NCBI GenBank assembly: GCA_934444485.1
Contig: CAKSCN010000147.1
Coordinates: 1 to 6,021 of the forward strand
Reading direction: 5' to 3'
DNA length: 6,021 bases
DNA from: an uncultured Eubacteriales bacterium
GTDB lineage: Bacteria > Bacillota > Clostridia > Oscillospirales > CAG-382
Shown: positions 1-5,055 of the stretch, piece after piece
Numbering within the stretch: the stretch's first letter is position 1
Layout of the letters: each line of letters starts with the position of its first letter
Made by a program: the position numbers and the translations under genes
The notes under the pieces: generated by a model
Told to the model about the DNA's origin: nothing
The model's database searches: none
The model's input: the letters and a program-made list of their open reading frames with translations, nothing else

Positions 1-85
1 GTCTCCCGCCGTTAGCACCAAATGTAAGGTTACGTATATCGCACCGTAGAAATGTGGCAAACGGTAAGCACCATACAATATTGAA
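1..85. other. Left-edge segment with no supportable gene
   Basis: I see no gene with a start and ribosome binding site here. The core GCACC recurs at about 15, 41 and 68, spaced 26 and 27 bases, close to the spacing of the adjoining hairpin array. A short inverted repeat (ACCGT at 43-47, ACGGT at 61-65) is present. On the minus strand one frame is open from about 202 to the window edge, with an ATG at 133-131 but no Shine-Dalgarno sequence before it. The segment may be the continuation of the repeat element at 86-249. That is inference. Confidence 0.3.
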
Positions 86-249
86 GAAAAGCGACTTTGG
101 GAGCTTTTCCACCCAAACGTTGTGAAGCAACATTTCACATCGAGCGAAGCGAGATATTCCATACGCTGAAAGCGTATTTACGCATTCCGAGAGGAATGCC
201 TTTCACTTTTTGCGCAAGCAAAAATTTCACTGAAAAGCGAAGCTTTTCA
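86..249. repeat. Tandem array of seven short hairpins, most with TTTCAC-like linkers
   Basis: Seven stem-loops follow one another with a rise of roughly 20-30 bases. The stems are: 86-92/103-109; 119-123/127-131 (GAA loop); 139-145/149-155 (GAA loop, with a tandem G-A mismatch in the stem); 161-167/171-177 (7 bp, GAA loop); 182-188/193-199 (7 bp, GAGA loop); 207-213/218-224 (7 bp, GCAA loop); and 231-238/242-249 (8 bp, GAA loop). Linkers at 132-138, 200-206 and 224-230 read ATTTCAC or CTTTCAC; others are degenerate. Stem sequences differ while architecture is kept, which argues for selection on structure. GNRA-type loops appear on the plus strand, so a plus-strand RNA would fold best. The last unit and linker form the 3' end of the oxidoreductase gene. 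Confidence 0.85.
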
Positions 250-1438
250 ATATCTTTCCGTTCATTGCCGAGAACGCCGCAGCTTTTCCGGCAGCCTCGC
301 CCATTGCGGCGCAGTTTCCGGTCACACGGTAGGACGCCATGGCGAAGTGAGTGCCGGAGATTGTTTTACCGGCGACGATGACGTTTTCGCTGCCCTTCGG
401 GAGCATACATCTGAACGGTATTTGGTAAGGCTTCACGCCGACGCACACCTGCTTTTCGCCCTTTGCCGGGTGGATATCGACACCGAACGTCACGGTGCAT
501 ACGCCGTCGTCAAACTGCGCACCGCCGATAATGTCGTCCTCGGTGAGAGTGTACTCTCCGACAATGCGCCTCGACTCACGGACGCCGAGCATAGGTGCGC
601 TTGCGATGAGCGAGCATTTTGCAAAGTCGGGGTCGTAATTCTTAAGCGCCTCGAAAACCTCGATCATCTGCTTCCGCCCCTCAATCGCCGCCTTTGTTCT
701 GTCGAAAGACGACGTCGGCGAAAGCCCATGCATATGCGTGAGCTGAAAAAGAGCGAAATCCGAGTTCGGAATCGGTATGAAGAACGGCTTGTCGAAATTG
801 AGATGCCTGCCCTTGCCCTCTTTTTTGAACGCTTCCTCGACTATGCCGTAAATCATAACTCCGTCACGGTACTTTTCCGGAACGCCTCCCACAAGGAACA
901 TGAGAGTCGCCGCCTGCGTCGAGCCGTCGTTTTCGTCGCCCACAAGGCACGGAAGCCCCATCGCCGAGACAACCGCCGCATCGCCGCTGCAATCGATTAT
1001 GACCTTGCCGCCGTAGTACACAATTCCCTCGACTCCGCTCACGTAAACGCCCTCGGCTCTTTTGCCGTCGGCACCGTCGGAGGTTTTCACGCCGATAAAG
1101 GTCGTGTCGTAAAGAAGCGTGACGCCTGCGTCGGCGCACATATTCTCGAGAACATACTTCATGTACTCAAAATTGAAGCTGTCGCCCCAGAAGCCGCCCC
1201 ACGCACCCTTTCCGTCAAGCTCCGAGATAATTTCCCTCAGTATGCCGTCCTTGTTTTCGTAGTCGAACAGAGGAGTCACAAAGCCGGAGGTCCACATTCC
1301 GCCGAGACAGCAGTTTTTCTCGATAAGAAGGGTATCCGCACCGGCACGGCCTGCCGCAATCGCCGCCGCACTTCCCGACGGTCCCCCTCCGATTACTATT
1401 ACGTCGTAGTTTTTTCCCGCAACCGATTTTATTTCCAT
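227..1438 (-). CDS. FAD-dependent oxidoreductase (FAD_oxidored-type flavoprotein)
   Basis: A 403-residue soluble flavoprotein. Seen in the sequence: an N-terminal dinucleotide-binding fold (YDVIVIGGGPSGSAAA, residues 11-26, GGGPSG at 17-22), a strand ending in acidic E40 that would bind the ADP ribose, CLGGMWTSG at 44-52, a mid-protein DCSGDAAVV segment, and a C-terminal FAD signature (VIVAGKTISG, then SYRVTGNCAAMGEAAG). This order fits the PF12831 family of FAD-dependent oxidoreductases, often annotated as 'FAD-dependent oxidoreductase' with unknown substrate. There is no signal peptide or membrane segment, so it is probably cytosolic. The start at 1438 is preferred over an in-frame GTG at 1468: GGAAGGA (1450-1456) lies 11 bases upstream of 1438 and nothing similar precedes the GTG. 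It is divergent from an AraC-type gene, the likely regulator. The last ~9 residues and the stop come from the hairpin repeat. Substrate cannot be told from sequence. Confidence 0.9.
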   Translation of the reverse strand: MEIKSVAGKNYDVIVIGGGPSGSAAAIAAGRAGADTLLIEKNCCLGGMWTSGFVTPLFDYENKDGILREIISELDGKGAWGGFWGDSFNFEYMKYVLENMCADAGVTLLYDTTFIGVKTSDGADGKRAEGVYVSGVEGIVYYGGKVIIDCSGDAAVVSAMGLPCLVGDENDGSTQAATLMFLVGGVPEKYRDGVMIYGIVEEAFKKEGKGRHLNFDKPFFIPIPNSDFALFQLTHMHGLSPTSSFDRTKAAIEGRKQMIEVFEALKNYDPDFAKCSLIASAPMLGVRESRRIVGEYTLTEDDIIGGAQFDDGVCTVTFGVDIHPAKGEKQVCVGVKPYQIPFRCMLPKGSENVIVAGKTISGTHFAMASYRVTGNCAAMGEAAGKAAAFSAMNGKILKSFAFQ

Positions 1439-1449
1439 GTTATGACAAA

Positions 1450-1456
1450 TCCTTCC
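1450..1456 (-). promoter_or_regulatory. Ribosome binding site of the oxidoreductase gene
   Basis: GGAAGGA on the minus strand, 11 bases before the ATG at 1438. It decides the start against the longer GTG option at 1468. The spacing is a little long but the match to anti-SD is strong. Confidence 0.7.
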
Positions 1457-1458
1457 CG

Positions 1459-1483
1459 CACGGCGCACGAGCCGTGTTTTTTT
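1459..1483 (+). terminator. Terminator-like hairpin with T7 tract, also a leader hairpin of the oxidoreductase mRNA
   Basis: A perfect 6-bp stem (CACGGC 1459-1464, GCCGTG 1471-1476) with a 6-base loop is followed on the plus strand by seven T (1477-1483). Read on the plus strand this is a small intrinsic terminator, but no plus-strand gene lies to its left. It would stop antisense transcripts crossing the oxidoreductase gene before they reach the regulator promoter. Read on the minus strand it lies in the 5' leader, between the predicted transcript start (~1481) and the ribosome binding site, with no T tract after it, so there it could act as a 5' stabilising or regulatory hairpin. Confidence 0.5.
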
Positions 1484-1487
1484 GTTG

Positions 1488-1515
1488 TGTATATTTTACC
1501 GCACGGACTTGACAA
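1488..1515 (-). promoter_or_regulatory. Predicted promoter of the oxidoreductase gene
   Basis: Minus strand TTGTCA (1515-1510), 16-base spacer, TATACA (1493-1488). This gives a predicted start near 1481 and a leader of about 43 bases. The -35 box is the complement of the regulator's -35 box shifted by one base, so both promoters compete for the same DNA. Confidence 0.55.
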
Positions 1516-1537
1516 AAGCAATGGAGAATATTATAAT
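1509..1537 (+). promoter_or_regulatory. Consensus sigma-A promoter of the AraC-family gene
   Basis: TTGACA (1509-1514), exactly 17 bases, TATAAT (1532-1537): a perfect match to the vegetative consensus. The predicted transcript start is near 1544, leaving a leader of about 32 bases. A promoter this strong in front of a regulator suggests repression or autoregulation rather than need for an activator (inference). Confidence 0.85.
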
Positions 1538-1575
1538 GTACATGGACAAAACTTTAAAGACGAGGTACGAAATGA

Positions 1576-2307
1576 ATGTTTGACATAAAGCTCCACGCTT
1601 GCTTTGAGGAAAAAAAGAGATTTCAGTTTCTGCGTGAAGACTGCGGACACAATGTGTTTTTCTTTATCACGAAAGGTGCGTTCGAGTACACGGATATTTA
1701 CGGCGAGGTACGGAAAGCGGTGAGCGGAGAGGGAGTGTTTTTCCACCGTGACTTTCCCTTTGAGCGGCGTGTCGCTTCTCCCGTAACGCTCCATGTGATA
1801 CGCTTCGACTGCCCGGACGGGATATTTTCGCCCTACGAAAAGGTTGAGATATCGCCGAGAGCGGCGGACGACCTGAATAAGCTTTTGCCGTACAAATACT
1901 GCGACGCAGCATGGAACGAACCTACCGTTTCTCACTACTGCCGTGATGCACTTTACGAGGCGAGTGAGCGCAGGACAGGGGAAAACTCGGAGGCACGGCA
2001 GCTTTTGGAGTATGTTGACGCACACTGCACCGAGGAGCTTTCAAACGAGGTACTCTGCCGCAGGTTCGGAATCTGCGAGGCGACGATGATTTCTCTTTTC
2101 AAAAGCGTTGCCGGCAAGACGCCGCACTCGTACATCGTGTCAAAGCGAATTGACCTTGCGAAAAAGCTGTTGGTCGGGACCGATATGAGCTGCAAGGAGA
2201 TAGCTCTCATGTGCGGCTACGACGATCCGCTTTATTTCAGCCGCCTGTTCTCGGCGCACGAAAACCTCTCCATGACCGAGTTTCGCCGCAGGGCTGACGG
2301 TGAGTGA
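1576..2307 (+). CDS. AraC-family transcriptional regulator
   Basis: A 243-residue DNA-binding protein. The C-terminal ~105 residues (about 139-243) form an AraC/XylS domain with two helix-turn-helix motifs. The first is near 156-178 (LSNEVLCRRFGICEATMISLFK). The second is near 204-226 and carries the family-typical CGYDDPLYFSRLF (213-225) followed by a TEFRRR ending. Residues 1-130 are rich in beta-strand patterns and fit an AraC-type ligand-binding cupin; no ligand can be named. The start at 1576 has GAGG (1562-1565) ten bases upstream. An overlapping ATG at 1572 is out of frame and stops after three codons. The gene is divergent from the oxidoreductase and its promoter overlaps that gene's promoter, so it most likely controls that gene and itself. 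It converges on the MATE gene with a 31-base gap and no evident terminator. The HTH2 tail (SAHENLSMTEF) departs slightly from the usual FKK..G..P pattern. Confidence 0.92.
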   Translation: MFDIKLHACFEEKKRFQFLREDCGHNVFFFITKGAFEYTDIYGEVRKAVSGEGVFFHRDFPFERRVASPVTLHVIRFDCPDGIFSPYEKVEISPRAADDLNKLLPYKYCDAAWNEPTVSHYCRDALYEASERRTGENSEARQLLEYVDAHCTEELSNEVLCRRFGICEATMISLFKSVAGKTPHSYIVSKRIDLAKKLLVGTDMSCKEIALMCGYDDPLYFSRLFSAHENLSMTEFRRRADGE

Positions 2308-2338
2308 CGCCAAGCGCAGGCTCATGTGTTTTGCTTTA

Positions 2339-3679
2339 TCAATACCCGTACTTTTTCCTTTTGAGAATGAGGAAGAGTGCGGAAAAAACGACCGCCATAA
2401 ACTCCGCAACGACTATCGAGAGCCACACACCGTCTATATCCCAAAGCATCGGCAGGATTATCACCGCCGCAACCTGGAAAACGAGTGTGCGCAGGAACGA
2501 GATAATAGCCGAGGTCACGCCGTCGTTGAGTGCTGTGAAGAAGCCCGAGCCGTAGATGGCGTAGCCCATGAATAAAAACGACATCGCAAACACACGGAAG
2601 CCCGACACCGTAAGCTCGACAAGAGCCGCATCGTAGCCGACGAACAAATTCGACAGCGGCACTGCGAGAAGCTGACCGGCTGCCACCATCGCAACTCCGA
2701 ATACGCCTATCATGATAAGACTTTTGCGTAAAATTCCTTTAAGCTCCGCATGATTCTTCGCACCGTCGTGATACCCAATAATCGGAGCCGTGCCGATGGA
2801 GTAGCCGATAAACGCCGCAGCGAAAATCATGCTGACATACATCATGACACCGTATGCCGCAACGCCGTCCTCGCCGGCGTAATTCAGAAGCTGTATGTTG
2901 TAAAGCATTCCCACAAGGCTCATGGAAATGTTGCTCATAAGCTCCGACGAACCGTTCGTACACGCCTTGAAAATCGCTCTGCCGTCGAAGCGGCACTTGC
3001 CGAGACGGAGAATGCTTGTGTTTTTGCGTGAAAAATATATGAGAGGAACCGCTCCGCCGACTGTCTGGCTGAGTGCCGTGGCGGCCGCCGCACCCGCAAG
3101 CTTGTATTCCTGCGGAAGAAGCATAACGAGGACTGCGTCGAGCACCATGTTGGTAACTCCAGACATTACAGTCACTCTGAGTCCGAGGTCAGGCTTTTCG
3201 GCAGTCACGCAGAACGACTGAAACAGAGACTGAAGCACGCTGAACGGGAGAGCCGAAAGAACAATCCTTGCGTATACTACAGCGTTGTCGAGCATCGCTC
3301 CCTCAGCGCCCAAAAGCTCCGCAATGGGGCGAATGAACACTATTCCGAGAACTGCAAACACAATGCCGAGAACCGCCGTCACGTAAACGAAAAGCGAAAA
3401 ATAGCCGTTTCCCTTTTCACGATCTCCCTCACCGAAGGTCTTTGCGACGAGTGCCGAACCGCCCGTGCCGAACATGAAGCCGACCGTCGAAAGTATCATA
3501 AGAAACGGCATTATGAGGTTTATCGCCGCAAAAGGCGTTTTTCCCGCAAAGTTCGAGACGAAAAATCCGTCAACCACGCCGTATATCGAGGTGAATATCA
3601 TCATGCCTATCGACGGCAGCGTGAAACGGATAAGACGTCCGTAGGTAAAGTGATCCGATAACTGTATCTTTTCTCTCAT
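2339..3679 (-). CDS. MATE family efflux transporter (MepA-like)
   Basis: A 446-residue inner-membrane protein with about 12 hydrophobic segments in two pseudo-repeated halves (roughly 14-36, 52-74, 93-115, 135-155, 167-189, 194-216, then 240-262, 275-300, 317-340, 356-380, 388-411, 416-439). Family marks seen: VVDGFFVSNFAG in TM1 with acidic D37, GTGGSALVAKTFGEGD at 71-86, the mid-half EKPDLGLRVT...NMVLDAVLV stretch, and in the second half TAPIIGYHDGAKN (297-309), equivalent to the QPIIGYNYGAK of MepA-like members. MATE proteins export drugs or metabolites against a sodium or proton gradient; the substrate is not predictable here. Full family length. The ATG at 3679 is served by GGGAGA (3686-3691), which lies in the last codons of the upstream gene. 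Only three bases separate that gene's stop from this start, so translation is probably coupled. It ends 31 bases from the converging regulator gene. Confidence 0.93.
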   Translation of the reverse strand: MREKIQLSDHFTYGRLIRFTLPSIGMMIFTSIYGVVDGFFVSNFAGKTPFAAINLIMPFLMILSTVGFMFGTGGSALVAKTFGEGDREKGNGYFSLFVYVTAVLGIVFAVLGIVFIRPIAELLGAEGAMLDNAVVYARIVLSALPFSVLQSLFQSFCVTAEKPDLGLRVTVMSGVTNMVLDAVLVMLLPQEYKLAGAAAATALSQTVGGAVPLIYFSRKNTSILRLGKCRFDGRAIFKACTNGSSELMSNISMSLVGMLYNIQLLNYAGEDGVAAYGVMMYVSMIFAAAFIGYSIGTAPIIGYHDGAKNHAELKGILRKSLIMIGVFGVAMVAAGQLLAVPLSNLFVGYDAALVELTVSGFRVFAMSFLFMGYAIYGSGFFTALNDGVTSAIISFLRTLVFQVAAVIILPMLWDIDGVWLSIVVAEFMAVVFSALFLILKRKKYGY

Positions 3680-3682
3680 GTT

Positions 3683-4303
3683 TTATCTCCCAAAATCAAA
3701 CATACGCACCGCAAAGTCCGCAACCGCAGGCGTCAATTCTTTAATGTTAAGACCGGTTGTGTTTACCGTCAGATGATATGCGTCACGCTGACCCCACTTC
3801 GTACCGGACATAAGCTCCCTTGTCTGCGCACGCACCTCGTCGATACGCTTCATCTTGCGCAGAAGCTCCTTTTCGCCGAGCTTTTCGCCCTCCGGCACAC
3901 GTTCGAGACAGCGTGCAAGCTTTGCCTCCTTTGTCGCACACACAAAGATGTTGAACGGCTTGTATCCGCTCAGAATAAGGTCGGCGTTTCTTCCTACGAT
4001 AACGCAGTCTTTGCCGAGAGCGGCGATGCTCTCAATTACCTTTTTCTGCTCGAGAAGAAGCGCAACCTGCGCCGACCTTGCATATGCCGGCGAGCCGAGT
4101 GTCCCTCTGAATGTGAGCGGCATATTCTTCCAGCCGTGGTTGCCGAGCATACTTTCGACATATGCGGCGTCGAGCTTGCTCTCTTTCGCAACGGCGGAAA
4201 TTATCTCGCTGTCGTAGTAGTCGTACCCAAGATATTCTGCAAGCCTTTTGCCGAGTTCTCTTCCGCCGCTTCCGAATTCGCGGCTCACGGTTATTATGTT
4301 CAT
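3683..4303 (-). CDS. Cytidylate-kinase-like family protein
   Basis: A 206-residue soluble P-loop-type protein. The N-terminus ITVSREFGSGGRELGKRLAE (4-23) is the glycine-rich nucleotide-binding loop characteristic of the cytidylate-kinase-like family (PF13189), followed by YLGYDYYDSEI (25-34). Further marks are CVIVGRNADLIL (100-111), the KRIDEVRAQTRELMSGTKW stretch (152-170) resembling the lid and phosphate-binding arginines, and a TVNTTGLN ending (179-186). The predicted role is phosphoryl transfer to a nucleotide or similar small molecule; true substrates of this family are largely unproven, and it is distinct from canonical Cmk. The start at 4303 is chosen over an ATG at 4354: AAAGGAAGG (4311-4319) sits 7 bases upstream, residue 1 falls right at the conserved MNIITVSREFGSGG, and 4354 would lie at the very 5' end of the predicted transcript. 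First gene of a two-gene operon with the MATE transporter. Confidence 0.88.
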   Translation of the reverse strand: MNIITVSREFGSGGRELGKRLAEYLGYDYYDSEIISAVAKESKLDAAYVESMLGNHGWKNMPLTFRGTLGSPAYARSAQVALLLEQKKVIESIAALGKDCVIVGRNADLILSGYKPFNIFVCATKEAKLARCLERVPEGEKLGEKELLRKMKRIDEVRAQTRELMSGTKWGQRDAYHLTVNTTGLNIKELTPAVADFAVRMFDFGR

Positions 4304-4310
4304 AAAGTGA

Positions 4311-4319
4311 CCTTCCTTT
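4311..4319 (-). promoter_or_regulatory. Ribosome binding site of the kinase-like gene
   Basis: AAAGGAAGG on the minus strand, seven bases before the ATG at 4303. This strong, well-spaced site decides the start against the longer 4354 reading. Confidence 0.85.
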
Positions 4320-4364
4320 CCGGCGGCAAGCGACCGCTTTTTTGCCAAATGCATTTAAAAAATC

Positions 4365-4393
4365 ATTATATCCCGATTCGCCGTAAAAGTCAA
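4365..4393 (-). promoter_or_regulatory. Consensus sigma-A promoter of the kinase-like/MATE operon
   Basis: Minus strand TTGACT (4393-4388), exactly 17 bases, TATAAT (4370-4365). The predicted transcript start is near 4358, giving a leader of about 55 bases. It is the only clear promoter for both minus-strand genes. Confidence 0.85.
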
Positions 4394-4460
4394 TCGACTT
4401 CACAGAAAAGATACAAAGCCGCATCAGGTATTTCTGCTTATCGGAAGAAACGGTCGCCGA

Positions 4461-4526
4461 GTTTTTAGGGTTATAATCGCAAAACTCCCCGAAATTCATA
4501 ACTTTTGCGGTTGCACCCCTAAAAAC
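4461..4526. repeat. Long imperfect inverted repeat between divergent promoters
   Basis: The outer arms GTTTTTAGGG (4461-4470) and CCCTAAAAAC (4517-4526) pair perfectly over 10 bp. After a 4x4 internal loop, AATCGCAAAA (4475-4484) pairs with TTTTGCGGTT (4503-4512), 10 bp with one G-U. An 18-base loop remains. The element lies in the 366-base gap 4304-4669, outside both promoters, and I find no reading frame in it. A smaller hairpin follows (CCGAA 4530-4534, TTCGG 4545-4549). There is no T tract on either side that would make it a plain terminator for a neighbouring gene. The rest of the gap holds the two promoters and leaders listed here and nothing else I can identify. Confidence 0.75.
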
Positions 4527-4577
4527 TTACCGAAAAATCCGTCATTCGGCGTGCTTGCCGCTCGATTTTATTATCTC

Positions 4578-4606
4578 TTGACAAATCGGATTGTTTGTGG
4601 TACAAT
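4578..4606 (+). promoter_or_regulatory. Sigma-A promoter of the TSCPD gene, with extended -10
   Basis: TTGACA (4578-4583), exactly 17 bases, TACAAT (4601-4606), with TG at 4598-4599 giving an extended -10 element. The predicted start is near 4613, which rules out the in-frame ATG at 4595 as the translation start because it lies upstream of the transcript start. Confidence 0.85.
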
Positions 4607-4669
4607 ATAAAAGTGATACTGTGGATAGTTATTCACGAACAGGAATTCACGAAAGGAAGTTCGTTTAAA

Positions 4670-4936
4670 ATGAAAGAATTTCAGTATAAAACACACGGCG
4701 TATGTTCGAGAGAAATACGCTTCTGCATAGACGACGAAGGCAAGGTAAGAAACGTAAGATTCGCCGGCGGCTGCAACGGAAACACACAGGGTGTGTCCGC
4801 TCTCGTCGAGGGAATGGACGCAAAGGACGCCGCTGAAAGACTCGGCGGAATAAACTGCAACATGAAGGGAACGTCATGTCCCGACCAGCTCTCGAAAGCG
4901 ATAAAGGAAGCTCTCGAAAAGACAGGGGAACAATAA
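4670..4936 (+). CDS. Stand-alone TSCPD domain protein (TIGR03905-like)
   Basis: An 88-residue soluble protein consisting of a single TSCPD domain, the module otherwise found at the C-terminus of some vitamin-B12-dependent ribonucleotide reductases. Seen: YKTHGVCSREIRF (6-18), FAGGCNGNTQGVSALVEGM (31-49), GINC (60-63), and the naming motif GTSCPDQL (67-74). Cysteines at 12, 19, 35, 63 and 70 could form a metal- or redox-active cluster, with C12, C35, C63 and C70 inside the motif blocks (inference). The function of the free-standing form is not established; TIGR03905 is an uncharacterised family of this size. The start at 4670 has AAAGGAAG (4652-4659) ten bases upstream and begins at the family's usual N-terminus; a longer reading from 4595 overlaps the promoter. 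No reductase gene is in the window. The downstream mutase gene is on the same strand, 119 bases away. Confidence 0.9.
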   Translation: MKEFQYKTHGVCSREIRFCIDDEGKVRNVRFAGGCNGNTQGVSALVEGMDAKDAAERLGGINCNMKGTSCPDQLSKAIKEALEKTGEQ

Positions 4937-4945
4937 GGCAAGCGT

Positions 4946-4988
4946 AAACGGCGGCGTTTGGGATATTGCCCCGACGAGGCTGCCGTTT
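4946..4988. repeat. Stem-loop between the TSCPD and mutase genes
   Basis: AAACGGCGGC (4946-4955) pairs with GCTGCCGTTT (4979-4988), 10 bp with one G-U wobble, around a 23-base loop. It begins nine bases after the TSCPD stop codon. No T run follows directly (the next T-rich stretch is at 5001-5005), so it is a weak candidate for an intrinsic terminator and may instead mark an mRNA 3' end or a processing site. A poor promoter match (TTGCCG 4987-4992, 17 bases, TTTAAA 5010-5015) is the only candidate start signal for the mutase in this gap. Confidence 0.4.
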
Positions 4989-5055
4989 GCCGTGTACCCG
5001 ATTTTGCGATTTAAAGACTTAAACACTCCAAAGTACGAAAGGATTATGGTGACGA

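Noticed and set aside
1..133. Partial minus-strand gene starting at 133
   Set aside because: The frame is open to the edge, but its ATG lies in the hairpin array with no ribosome binding site, and I recognise no protein family in it.
86..249. CRISPR array
   Set aside because: Units are hairpins with differing stems and 4-7 base linkers. There is no constant ~30-base repeat, no ~30-base spacers and no cas gene.
1580..1585. TTGACA as a promoter inside the start of the AraC-type gene
   Set aside because: No -10-like hexamer at 16-18 bases downstream, and it falls within the coding sequence.
347..1588. 413-codon plus-strand open frame opposite the oxidoreductase
   Set aside because: Arginine- and histidine-rich translation without domains. 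It is the antisense shadow of a well-supported flavoprotein gene.
2308..2338. Bidirectional terminator between the converging regulator and MATE genes
   Set aside because: The 31-base gap has no stem longer than about 3 bp next to a T or A tract, so I cannot support one.
4325..4346. Regulatory hairpin or riboswitch in the kinase-like leader
   Set aside because: Only 4-5 bp alternative stems are possible in a ~55-base leader, too short and weak for any known riboswitch class.
4472..4477. TATAAT as a further plus-strand promoter
   Set aside because: Seventeen bases upstream the sequence is AACGGT, with no -35 resemblance. The box also lies inside the inverted repeat.
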